13,217 bases of DNA, taken from positions 1-13,217 of the forward strand of contig JACQEC010000057.1 in assembly GCA_016200765.1 (NCBI GenBank). Direction: 5' to 3'. How positions within the stretch are numbered: position 1 is the first letter of the stretch; each line of letters begins with the position of its first letter. Origin of the DNA: Chloroflexota bacterium. GTDB lineage: Bacteria; Chloroflexota; Anaerolineae; JACRMK01. Below the pieces are notes generated by a model. The model worked only from the letters and a program-made list of their open reading frames with translations. It had not been told where the DNA came from and searched no databases. Position numbers and translations under genes: made by a program. Of this stretch, positions 1-5,896 are shown one piece after another.

Positions 1-407
1 ATCAGCCCCGCCGTCAGCGCGGTCTGGAGGGTATAAACTTCGGCGATCAGCGAGAGCGCCCAGAAGAACGTGGAGCAGGCCAGCAGTCCAAGTGCCCCTA
101 TCGCCGCCACGCCGCTCACCCCCCAACGGCGCAGGATGCGCTCGGCAAGCGCAATGGTCAACGCGCCGTTGAACGCCGAGAACAGATTCAGGCGATAACC
201 CACATCGCCCACGGGAACGTGAGACCAGAGGTAGCCCAGCGCGAGGTAAAGCGGATAGCCGGTCGCGCGCGTCAGGCCGGCGGTGGCCGCGGCCGCCGTG
301 AGTTCCGCGCTATCGAGGTTGTAAACGGTGGGGGCGAGCGTCAGCAGGTAGAGGCCGAACGGCAGCCCAAAGGCGGCAAGCGTGCGCCAATCTATGCGGT
401 GCATCAT
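1..407 (-). CDS. DUF2723 family multi-spanning membrane protein, N-terminal part
   Basis: The reverse strand reads open from an ATG at 407 to the window edge, giving about 135 residues; the C-terminal part lies outside. The N-terminus has a hydrophobic helix followed by APTVYNLDSAEL, then ATGYPLYLALGYLWS and YRLNLFSAFNGALT. This series (hydrophobic start, aPtv..DsaE, GYPLY, R-N-l-S) is typical of DUF2723, a GT-C-fold membrane family related to protein O-mannosyltransferases, in which the DsaE acidic pair lies in the first external loop. A glycosyltransferase role in the cell envelope is inferred from the family. The start overlaps the stop of the upstream GIY-YIG gene as ATGA (404-407), so translation is probably coupled. 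An ATG at 404 is an alternative start. Confidence 0.8.
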   Translation of the reverse strand, partial: MMHRIDWRTLAAFGLPFGLYLLTLAPTVYNLDSAELTAAAATAGLTRATGYPLYLALGYLWSHVPVGDVGYRLNLFSAFNGALTIALAERILRRWGVSGVAAIGALGLLACSTFFWALSLIAEVYTLQTALTAGL

Positions 408-715
408 CGGCGCGCTCTCCGCTTCTTCCAGATAGCCGAGTCAGGCAGACCCGCGACGGAAGGTAAGGTCGCCCGTCCGGCGACCAGTGCCAGTTTTTGA
501 GGGCGGGAAAGCCGTTTGATCCGCTGTTCCAACTTCAGCGCCTCGATGCGGCTGGCAACTTCCCACGAAACAAGCAATTTGACCGGGCCATTCATGCGCG
601 TGTATTTCGCGCCGTTGCCTTGATTGTGCTTCTGCACACGCACAGCCACATCCATAGCATAGCCGGTGTAGAGCGCGCCGTTGGCGCAACGTACAATATA
701 AACATGGTGGGACAT
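404..715 (-). CDS. GIY-YIG domain protein (YhbQ/UPF0213-like)
   Basis: A 103-residue protein starting at the ATG at 715. The frame stays open upstream to 829, but that part has no family similarity, and the domain begins directly after this Met with HHVYIVRC. The short GIY-YIG nuclease core is visible: YIV near residue 5, YTG near residue 16, the conserved Arg in AVRVQKHN, the GAKYTRMNGPVKLL strand, and the catalytic-type Glu in EALKLEQRIKRLSR. These single-domain proteins resemble UvrC N-terminal nuclease domains; cellular function of the YhbQ-like group is not well settled, and DNA cleavage is inferred. Upstream is only a weak AAGG (725-728). The basic tail ends WKKRRARR and its stop overlaps the start of the DUF2723 gene. 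Confidence 0.85.
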   Translation of the reverse strand: MSHHVYIVRCANGALYTGYAMDVAVRVQKHNQGNGAKYTRMNGPVKLLVSWEVASRIEALKLEQRIKRLSRPQKLALVAGRATLPSVAGLPDSAIWKKRRARR

Positions 716-730
716 GGCCGGTTGCCTTGA

Positions 731-736
731 ATTATA
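731..736 (-). promoter_or_regulatory. Candidate -10 box for the GIY-YIG/DUF2723 pair
   Basis: The reverse strand reads TATAAT here, a perfect consensus -10 about 15 bases before the ATG at 715. No good -35 hexamer lies 16-18 bases upstream. A start site about seven bases downstream would leave a leader of only about nine bases, and the weak AAGG would fall outside the transcript, so the messenger may be near-leaderless. Confidence 0.45.
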
Positions 737-797
737 CACCTCGCCGCCAAGTCGGTGCTGGGGTCTGCGGGGCCCCTCAAAAGTTGTTAGTGACGAA

Positions 798-884
798 GTT
801 CGCTCCCGCTGGACTCCCGCTGGTCGCAAATCCAGAGGCCCTCAGTGGCGGATATGGCTATCCGCCACGAGCGAGGAGCGGAAT
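798..884. repeat. Possible three-stem folded element in the 716-1027 gap
   Basis: This gap of about 310 bases has no credible gene. Its centre holds nested complementarity. A perfect 10-bp hairpin runs 845-854/859-868 (GTGGCGGATA, loop TGGC, TATCCGCCAC). A 5-bp stem is possible at 809-813/831-835 (CTGGA/TCCAG). An outer stem pairs 799-806 (TTCGCTCC) with 875-883 (GGAGCGGAA, one bulged G). A direct repeat CTCCCGCTGG lies at 803-812 and 814-823. Together this could fold as a three-way junction. No T-run follows, so it is not an intrinsic terminator. It lies upstream of both flanking promoter candidates, so it is not an obvious leader of either gene. A palindromic repeat unit or a separate small RNA are possibilities. 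Confidence 0.35.
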
Positions 885-979
885 CCTACCAGCTTGTCAA
901 GAGACTTTTGAGGAGACGTGGGACCTGCGCGTTGGCGTTCGCGCGCCGCCCGCTTACGATACGCCTCAGCCCTTATCCG

Positions 980-988
980 TGCTATAAT
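980..988 (+). promoter_or_regulatory. Extended -10 promoter candidate for the DevR-like gene
   Basis: The sequence TGCTATAAT gives a TGN extension directly before a consensus TATAAT (983-988). No strong -35 is seen at the usual distance, as is common for extended -10 promoters. The predicted start near 995 leaves a leader of about 33 bases containing GGGAGGAAAG before the ATG at 1028. Confidence 0.55.
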
Positions 989-1027
989 TCCCCAAGAACA
1001 AGAAGGCTTGCCGGGAGGAAAGGGCCC

Positions 1028-1693
1028 ATGAGCAAACATCTGAAAATCCTGCTGGTGGATGACCACGAGGTTGTACGGTTGGGCCTGAAGACACTGCTCT
1101 CGCGTCACCCTCTACTGGAGGTGGTAGCCGAAGCGGGCAGCGCGAGTGAGGCGCTGGAGCGCACCGAACGCTACCGCCCCGATGTCGTGGTGATGGATAT
1201 TCGCCTACCGGGCAGAAGCGGCATCGAAGCCACCCGCGAGATTGTCCAGAAATTTCCGGCGACCAAGATCATCATGCTCACCTCTTACGCCGAGGATGAG
1301 CTCTTGTTTGAGGCCATCTCCGCCGGTGCGTCGGGCTACGTGCTGAAACAGATCGGCAGCGGCGAGCTGGTGAGAGCGCTAGAGGCCATCGGGCGCGGTG
1401 AATCGCCGATTGACCCGCAACTGACCCAGAAGATGTTCCAGCGCGTGCGCGAGGCTTCCCGCAAAGCCGAGGACGAAGCCTTTGCCGACCTCAGCGAGCA
1501 GGAGCTCAAGATTCTGGCGCTGGTGGCCCAAGGCAAGACGAACAAAGAGATTGCCGCGAAGATCTACCTGAGCGAGAAGACCGTGCGCAATTACGTCAGT
1601 TCCATCCTGAGCAAGCTCCATCTGGCCACGCGGTCTGAAGCCGCCGGGTATGCCGTCAAGCATCGTGTGCAGGATCACATGCCTACAGATTAG
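1028..1693 (+). CDS. NarL/FixJ-family response regulator, DevR/DosR-like
   Basis: A 221-residue two-domain response regulator. The receiver domain (about 5-120) has the acidic pair D11-D12, phospho-acceptor D57 in VVVMDIRLPG, T85 and K107. A short linker leads to a LuxR-type helix-turn-helix (about 152-210) with LSEQELKILALVAQGKTNKEI and the recognition helix SEKTVRNYVSSILSKL. Length and the EKTVRNYVS helix resemble mycobacterial DevR/DosR, which activates hypoxia and nitric-oxide genes; orthology is not proven. The start at 1028 is preceded by GGGAGGAAAG; the frame is open back to 845 but the extra residues show no domain. No sensor kinase is in the window. The next gene is on the opposite strand and ends in the shared gap. 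A DosR-box-like palindrome at 2489-2504 is a plausible target. Confidence 0.9.
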   Translation: MSKHLKILLVDDHEVVRLGLKTLLSRHPLLEVVAEAGSASEALERTERYRPDVVVMDIRLPGRSGIEATREIVQKFPATKIIMLTSYAEDELLFEAISAGASGYVLKQIGSGELVRALEAIGRGESPIDPQLTQKMFQRVREASRKAEDEAFADLSEQELKILALVAQGKTNKEIAAKIYLSEKTVRNYVSSILSKLHLATRSEAAGYAVKHRVQDHMPTD

Positions 1694-1725
1694 GAGTCGG
1701 TAACTTGGAGCCATGAAGCCACAGC

Positions 1726-1760
1726 AAAAAAGAATCGGTCGCCCAGTGGGCGACCGATTC
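1726..1760 (-). terminator. Intrinsic terminator of the DoxX-like gene
   Basis: On the reverse strand a perfect 13-bp hairpin (1732-1744 with 1748-1760, three-base loop) is followed by six T residues (A-run at 1726-1731 on the plus strand). It lies 26 bases past the doxX-like stop. On the plus strand the hairpin has no good T-run behind it, so it would act on the convergent regulator gene only weakly. Confidence 0.9.
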
Positions 1761-1786
1761 GTCTATTCAGTTGTCGTTGAGGTGGT

Positions 1787-2368
1787 TCAGGCGCTGGTCG
1801 GCTGCGGCGCCGGCGTCGCTTGAATCACAATTCCGGGTTTCCACGGCGTTCCAAGCAGGGGCAACAGTACCCTGTCCAGCCCCCAGTACCCGGCGGTCTT
1901 CCATGCCAGAATCATCGCCACTGCCGCCGCGAAGAGCAGCGGGTTACTGCTGGCGGTCCCGGCCATCATGAAGTTCCAGTTCATGAACCCTCCGAAGAAG
2001 GCGGCGATGCCCGTGAAGACCCCCAGCAGTAGGGCGATGCCGATCAGCAGTTCCCCGTACGCCACCAACTTGGCGAACCAGGTGTAGGCTTGGTTGTCGA
2101 GCATGAACTGCAAGAACGAGCGGTACCAATCGAAGTAGGCGACCGGCTTGGGGTCCACCTTGACCGCGCCCAGCCAGTAGCCCTTCAATGACTCGCCAGT
2201 CTGTACCCATTTGGGATCGAAGATCTTGTGAGAAGAAGCATCAATCCATTCATAGGCGAGATAGAGGCGTACGATGAGCCAGATCCATGCGAAGCGTGTG
2301 TCGGCGAACAGCTTCTGCACAAGGGGCGGATCCGAGATTTGAACCTTCTGATGAACGATATTAGCCAT
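1787..2368 (-). CDS. DoxX/DoxD-like integral membrane protein
   Basis: A 193-residue protein beginning with a soluble stretch of about 25 residues. Likely membrane helices follow at about 26-42, 99-118, 119-137 and 143-160, and the tail has GYWGLDRVLLPLLG. The early R..LAYEW segment, the GELLIGIALLLGVFTG helix and the closing GLDR motif are typical of the DoxX/DoxD family, which includes the small subunit of archaeal thiosulfate:quinone oxidoreductase and many oxidative-stress-linked membrane proteins. The exact reaction here is unknown, and no DoxA-type partner is next to it. The start is well supported by AAGGAGGG (2373-2380) just before the ATG. It is a single-gene unit with its own promoter candidate and terminator. 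The palindromes upstream suggest control by a dimeric regulator. Confidence 0.85.
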   Translation of the reverse strand: MANIVHQKVQISDPPLVQKLFADTRFAWIWLIVRLYLAYEWIDASSHKIFDPKWVQTGESLKGYWLGAVKVDPKPVAYFDWYRSFLQFMLDNQAYTWFAKLVAYGELLIGIALLLGVFTGIAAFFGGFMNWNFMMAGTASSNPLLFAAAVAMILAWKTAGYWGLDRVLLPLLGTPWKPGIVIQATPAPQPTSA

Positions 2369-2415
2369 TTGGCCCTCCTTGGGTAAGTAAGTTTTGATTT
2401 TCCACTTCTGAGGCC

Positions 2416-2444
2416 ATTATCCCATAAGAGAACCGAAGGCGCAA
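2416..2444 (-). promoter_or_regulatory. Promoter candidate of the DoxX-like gene
   Basis: Reverse strand: TTGCGC (2439-2444), a 17-base spacer, then GATAAT (2416-2421). The expected start is near 2409, leaving a leader of about 40 bases that contains AAGGAGGG. The -35 is imperfect, as expected for an activated promoter. Confidence 0.55.
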
Positions 2445-2458
2445 TGGTCATCTGTCCC
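2445..2458. promoter_or_regulatory. Imperfect DosR-box-like site abutting the doxX -35
   Basis: TGGTC-ATCT-GTCCC matches GGGAC-N4-GTCCC at 8 of 10 half-site positions. Its centre (2451.5) is at -42.5 relative to the predicted doxX start at 2409, the usual place for an activator contacting the -35 region. An 8/10 match alone is not rare; position and the perfect copy upstream are what support it. Confidence 0.35.
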
Positions 2459-2488
2459 GACTTGAGTAGGGCGTAGACCTATCCTATT

Positions 2489-2504
2489 AGGGACAAATGT
2501 CCCT
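2489..2504. promoter_or_regulatory. Perfect palindrome resembling a DevR/DosR box
   Basis: AGGGACA-AA-TGTCCCT is a perfect 7-bp inverted repeat. Written as GGGAC-AAAT-GTCCC it matches the half-sites and four-base AT-rich spacing of the mycobacterial DosR box (GGGAC-TWWA-GTCCC). It is centred 87.5 bases upstream of the predicted doxX start and about 157 upstream of the predicted focA start. A DevR-like regulator is encoded about 0.8 kb away. The core ACA-N2-TGT also resembles CopY/BlaI operators, an alternative. The rest of this 363-base gap holds a small CACGA-CCTA-TCGTG palindrome (2547-2560) and no gene. Confidence 0.55.
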
Positions 2505-2638
2505 CTCAAACTATTATCTGCCCCCTCAGCCGCCGCTCACAGCTGCCACGACCTATCGTGCGCCGCGCAAACGGCAAGGCAGGGGCGGTTGTCATTGAAT
2601 TTAGATGATGTTTAACCAGTGCATCACCGCCGCGTGTC

Positions 2639-2647
2639 TGCTATACT
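2639..2647 (+). promoter_or_regulatory. Extended -10 promoter candidate of the focA-like operon
   Basis: TGCTATACT gives a TGN extension before TATACT (2642-2647). The predicted start near 2654 leaves a leader of about 78 bases ending in AGGAG (2721-2725) before the ATG at 2732. No convincing -35 is present. Confidence 0.5.
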
Positions 2648-2731
2648 ACGATCAGGTGGGCTATGGCTCGCGCGCTGGGGCCACTAAAGAATAACCCCGG
2701 TTGAGCGAAAGCCCGATAATAGGAGATTCGG

Positions 2732-3580
2732 ATGAGCGAAAACAACCTGCACTTTGACGCTTACACGCCCGCCGAGATGGCCGCGCGGGTCGAAACGGTT
2801 GGCGTCAAGAAAGCCAACCTGGACACGCTGACAACCCTTGCGCTGGCGGTGCTGGCGGGAGCATTCATTGCGCTGGGCGCAAATTTCGCCATCGTGGTCT
2901 GGACAGACAACGGTTTGAGCTACGGCCTGTCGCGCCTCGCCGGCGGGCTGGCGTTCACGCTCGGCCTGATTCTGGTCGTGGTCGGCGGCGCGGAGCTCTT
3001 TACCGGTAACAACCTGATCATCATGGCATGGGCGTCCAAAAAGGTCTCGACGGCGCGTGTACTGCGGAATTGGGCGCTCGTCTATCTGGGCAACTTCGTC
3101 GGCGCGATCGTTACGGCCTACGGTGTTTACCTCTCGCGCAGTTGGGCGTTCGACACCTATAAGGTGGGCGCGGCGGCGTTGAATATCACTACGGCCAAAG
3201 TTGGGCTGGATTGGATTCCCGCTTTCACGCTCGGCGTGTTCTGCAACGTTCTGGTGTGTCTGGCCGTATGGCTGTGTTTCAGCGCGCGCTCGACGACCGA
3301 TAAGATTTTGGCCATCATTCCGCCCATCAGCGCCTTTGTGGCCGCCGGTTTCGAGCACTCAATCGCGAATATGTACTTTATCCCGCTGGGCATTTTCCTG
3401 CGCGCCGAGCCGCTGGTCGTCGCCGCCAGCGGCAAGACCGCGGAACAGCTCGCCGGTCTGACGTGGGAAGGTTTCCTGTTGAACAATCTGCTGCCGGTGA
3501 CGCTGGGCAACATCGTCGGTGGCGCGATTATGGTTGCGGCGGTCTATTGGTTCATCTATTTGCGCGGAACCCGGCGCTGA
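2732..3580 (+). CDS. Formate/nitrite transporter (FocA/NirC) family channel
   Basis: A 282-residue protein of the usual length for this pentameric inner-membrane channel family. It has six hydrophobic helices, the first at about 34-56. Family motifs are clear: GGAELFTGNN at 85-94 (the broken helix around L89-F90), GNFVGA at 120-125, the GFEHSIANMYFIP segment with conserved His209, and LGNIVGGA at 258-265. His209 sits at the same number as the gating/protonation histidine of E. coli FocA. The sequence alone does not separate formate, nitrite, hydrosulfide or other small anions. AGGAG precedes the ATG by six bases. It heads a plus-strand run with a receiver, a multicopper oxidase and a HypB-like protein, so nitrite or another respiratory anion is a reasonable guess, but inference only. 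Confidence 0.93.
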   Translation: MSENNLHFDAYTPAEMAARVETVGVKKANLDTLTTLALAVLAGAFIALGANFAIVVWTDNGLSYGLSRLAGGLAFTLGLILVVVGGAELFTGNNLIIMAWASKKVSTARVLRNWALVYLGNFVGAIVTAYGVYLSRSWAFDTYKVGAAALNITTAKVGLDWIPAFTLGVFCNVLVCLAVWLCFSARSTTDKILAIIPPISAFVAAGFEHSIANMYFIPLGIFLRAEPLVVAASGKTAEQLAGLTWEGFLLNNLLPVTLGNIVGGAIMVAAVYWFIYLRGTRR

Positions 3581-3687
3581 CGAACGGACTCTGCACCACG
3601 CTGGCAAGGACGACTGTCACGGCGCAATCGGGTCATTTGCCCCTACACAGGATGCAGGCCGCTCATTATACTCATGGGAAATTGACT

Positions 3688-4098
3688 ATGGAACCGATTC
3701 GCATTCTGCTGGCCGATGATCACCCCAACGTGCGCACACAGATCCGCGCCCGCCTGAACCGCGAGCCGTATTTTGATGTGGTAGATGAGGCGATCAACAG
3801 CCGGGACGCTATCCAGCGCGCGCTGACCCTCAAGCCGGACGTGCTGCTGATTGATACCTGTATGCGCGATGGCCACGGGCTCATCGCCGTCAACGCGATC
3901 GCTGTCCATCTGCCGAAGACCGCGGTCGTCGTGTTGACCGCGGTCACGGACACCGCCGCGCGGATGCAACTGCGCCAGTTGGGCGTCGGCCATATTCTAG
4001 ACAAAGACCTCGATCTGCAGCAACTCGTTGACACCCTGCGCCAGATTGGGCGCACTTATCTGACTGAACAAACTTTGGAAGGGGGATTAGTAACATGA
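3688..4098 (+). CDS. Stand-alone receiver domain (CheY-like) protein
   Basis: A 136-residue protein consisting of one receiver domain and no output domain. The acidic pair D10-D11 (LLADDHPN), phospho-acceptor D56 in VLLIDTCMRDG, T84 and K106 are all present, so it should be phosphorylatable. The domain fills nearly the whole protein; the last 15 residues show no DNA-binding motif. The ATG at 3688 is chosen because the family sequence begins directly there; the site upstream is weak (GGGAAA), and an in-frame ATG at 3652 is an alternative. A TATACT at 3667-3672 could be a weak internal -10. It lies 107 bases after the focA-like gene, and its stop overlaps the oxidase start as ATGA, which ties the two translationally. 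The kinase and target are unknown. Confidence 0.88.
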   Translation: MEPIRILLADDHPNVRTQIRARLNREPYFDVVDEAINSRDAIQRALTLKPDVLLIDTCMRDGHGLIAVNAIAVHLPKTAVVVLTAVTDTAARMQLRQLGVGHILDKDLDLQQLVDTLRQIGRTYLTEQTLEGGLVT

Positions 4099-5126
4099 CG
4101 ACGGATGCAAAACTCAACAGGCGGCAGTTCCTGACTGTGGCCGGCGTTGCCGGCCTTGGCCTCGGACTGGCTGCCTGCACTTCAGAGACAACTACCGCGC
4201 CCGCCACGACGCCGATGGCCGACATGTCCGCGCCGGCCGCACAAGCGACGCCCGCCGAAGACATGGACGCCCTGCACGAGCAAGGCGTCAAGCAGTTCGT
4301 GGCCGGCATTGAAGCCAACGCAAAGGTTTTCTGGCCCAAGCGACTGCCCTTCACTCTGGACAACGGTGTGAAGGTCTTTCAGATCACTTGCCAAGACGTG
4401 CAGTGGGAAACCAAGCCGGGCGAGAAGGTAACTGCGATGGGTTACAACGGCGTGGTGCCCGGCCCCGAAATCCGCGTGACCGAGGGCGACCGTGTGCGCG
4501 TAGTAGTGAAGAATGAGTTGAAAGAAAGTACGGCCATTCACTGGCACGGCGTGCATACACCGAACAACATGGACGGCGTACCGTTCCTGACCCAGCCGCC
4601 GATTAAGCCGGGGCAGACCTTCACCTATGAGTTTACGGCGAAGCCCATCGGCAGCCACATGTACCACTCGCACCACAACGCTGCCGATCAGGTAACGAAA
4701 GGGCTTTTAGGCGCGTTCATCGTGGAGCCGAAGGATAAGAGCAAGGAGCCTGCCTCTGACAGCGACTACACGCTGATCCTGAACGACGCCAACATTGGCT
4801 TGACCTTGAACGGCAAGAGCTTCCCGGCTACGGCGCCGATTCTGGCCAAGGTGGGCGAGAAGGTGCGCGTGCGCTTCATGAACGAGGGGCTGATTATCCA
4901 CCCGATGCACCTGCACGGCATGTACATGCAGGTCTTCGCGGAGGATGGGGCGCTCCTGTCTGCGCCCTACCAGTGTGACACGCTCAATCTGGCACCCGGC
5001 CAGCGCTTCGACGTGCTGATTGACTGCCAGGAGCCGGGAGCGTGGGCTTTCCACTGCCATATCCTGACCCATGCTGAATCGCCGCACGGGATGTTCGGGA
5101 TGGTGACAGCGCTGATTATCAAATAG
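4095..5126 (+). CDS. Tat-exported two-domain multicopper oxidase, lipoprotein-type
   Basis: A 343-residue protein. The N-terminus has a twin-arginine motif (NRRQFLT, 8-14), a hydrophobic stretch and a lipobox LAAC ending at Cys28, then a Thr/Pro/Ala-rich linker to about residue 55. Two cupredoxin domains follow. All four copper motifs are present: IHWHG (H149, H151), YHSHH (H191, H193), HPMHLHG (H269, H272, H274) and FHCHILTH (H320, C321, H322, H326) with Met333 as likely axial ligand. Domain 1 has HSH, not HCH, so the type 1 copper is only in domain 2, the type B arrangement of small laccases. Two extra residues separate H326 from Met333 compared with the common spacing. The natural substrate (phenols, Cu(I), other reductants) is unknown. 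The start overlaps the receiver stop. Confidence 0.9.
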   Translation: MTTDAKLNRRQFLTVAGVAGLGLGLAACTSETTTAPATTPMADMSAPAAQATPAEDMDALHEQGVKQFVAGIEANAKVFWPKRLPFTLDNGVKVFQITCQDVQWETKPGEKVTAMGYNGVVPGPEIRVTEGDRVRVVVKNELKESTAIHWHGVHTPNNMDGVPFLTQPPIKPGQTFTYEFTAKPIGSHMYHSHHNAADQVTKGLLGAFIVEPKDKSKEPASDSDYTLILNDANIGLTLNGKSFPATAPILAKVGEKVRVRFMNEGLIIHPMHLHGMYMQVFAEDGALLSAPYQCDTLNLAPGQRFDVLIDCQEPGAWAFHCHILTHAESPHGMFGMVTALIIK

Positions 5127-5140
5127 AGGAAGGCGATTCG

Positions 5141-5155
5141 ATGAGTGACCCATAA
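5141..5155 (+). other. Four-codon mini-ORF in frame with the HypB-like gene
   Basis: ATG AGT GAC CCA TAA sits 13 bases after GAGGAAGG and is in the same frame as the ATG at 5168, nine codons on. It may be the former start of the HypB-like gene, cut off by an in-frame TAA, with translation now restarting at 5168 behind AAGGAG (5154-5159). Equally it could be chance. Confidence 0.3.
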
Positions 5156-5167
5156 GGAGACGAGGAT

Positions 5168-5884
5168 ATGAGAATCCCCGTGGTGGACGACCTTCAGGAC
5201 GCCAATGCGCGCATCGCGACGCGGAATCGTAACACCTTTGGTGTGCCGGGGTTGTTTGTGCTGAAGTTGATCGCCGCGCCGGGCGTCGGGCAGACCAGCC
5301 TGATCCTCTCTACACTCGACCACCTGCCACGCAGCCTCCGCCCGGCAGTGATCGCTTCCAGCCTCACGTCGGGTGTCGAACGGGCCGCGCTGGCTGGGCG
5401 CGGCGCGCCGGTCACGGCCTTGAAGGCGCACGTGAGCGCTGTCGGCGATGTGCCCTCCGCGCGAACAACGCCGCCATTCCCGAATGGAACGGGACTGGAC
5501 GATGCCCTGCCTTGTCTGCCGCTGACCCAACTCGACCTGCTGATTGTCGAGAACGCGGGCGACCCCTTTTGCCCGGTGCATTACACGCTCGGCACCGATC
5601 TTTCGGTGGTTGTCACCAGCGTGCCGGAAGGGCATTCACAGCCGGCTCGCTATCCGTGCATGTTCGCCAGCGCCGACGCGGTCGTGCTGAACAAAGCCGA
5701 CTTGCTGGATACCACTGGCTTTGATCTGCGCGGCTTCCGCGGTAGCCTGCAAGCGGTCAACCCGGCTGCCGCGTTGTTCGTTCTCTCTTGCCGGACGGGT
5801 ACGGGTGTGGATGCGTGGGTGACGTGGCTGTTAGAAAAGTGGCAGATGTTCTTCCTCGGCGAACCGCTCCATACGGCGTTCTAA
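5168..5884 (+). CDS. HypB-like protein with degenerate GTPase and metal sites
   Basis: A 238-residue protein with the overall line of HypB, the GTPase that helps insert nickel into hydrogenase. Recognisable parts are ANARIATRNR near the start, a P-loop-like AAPGVGQTS (36-44), VENAGDPFCP (127-136), EGHSQPARYPCMFASADAVVLNKADLL with the NKAD guanine motif (175-178), and SCRTGTG (207-213). Key residues differ: the P-loop Lys is Gln42, the usual SSPGSGKT is eroded, the EGD..TD..DA.R switch region is replaced by ASSLTSGVERA, and the Cys-His metal pair appears as Ala-His (87-88). There is no N-terminal CxxCGC. No hydrogenase gene is in the window. It may be a non-hydrolysing scaffold or chaperone, or a decaying gene. 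It lies 41 bases after the oxidase with AAGGAG before its ATG, so it is probably co-transcribed. Confidence 0.75.
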   Translation: MRIPVVDDLQDANARIATRNRNTFGVPGLFVLKLIAAPGVGQTSLILSTLDHLPRSLRPAVIASSLTSGVERAALAGRGAPVTALKAHVSAVGDVPSARTTPPFPNGTGLDDALPCLPLTQLDLLIVENAGDPFCPVHYTLGTDLSVVVTSVPEGHSQPARYPCMFASADAVVLNKADLLDTTGFDLRGFRGSLQAVNPAAALFVLSCRTGTGVDAWVTWLLEKWQMFFLGEPLHTAF

Positions 5885-5896
5885 GTCTAGCGGAAG

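Noticed and set aside
803..823. Tandem CTCCCGCTGG pair as a repeat-array seed
   Set aside because: Only two copies with a one-base gap and no further units; not a CRISPR or other array.
780..840. A tRNA-like GGTCGCAAATCC stretch
   Set aside because: No acceptor stem, no anticodon arm and wrong spacing; it fits only a small stem within the folded element.
845..1027. A 61-residue N-terminal extension of the DevR-like protein
   Set aside because: It spans the promoter candidate and the Shine-Dalgarno site, and has no family similarity; the receiver domain begins at the ATG at 1028.
2606..2626. TGATG-N11-CATCA inverted repeat upstream of the focA-like -10 as an FNR/CRP-type site
   Set aside because: Arms and spacing fit neither FNR (TTGAT-N4-ATCAA) nor CRP (TGTGA-N6-TCACA); short enough to be chance.
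2684..3358. Long minus-strand ORF opposite the focA-like gene
   Set aside because: Charged low-complexity translation typical of the antisense frame of a GC-rich gene; the plus strand encodes a clear FocA/NirC protein.
3607..3620. AGGAC-GACT-GTCAC as a further DosR-like box before the receiver gene
   Set aside because: 8/10 match but not palindromic, and no good promoter lies at a matching distance; such matches are expected by chance in this much intergenic DNA.
4095..5126. Copper nitrite reductase (NirK), suggested by the nitrite-channel neighbour
   Set aside because: NirK carries its type 1 site in domain 1 with an HCAPPGM-like motif; here domain 1 has HSH and the type 1 site with full HCH and HPMHLHG motifs is in domain 2, as in small laccases.
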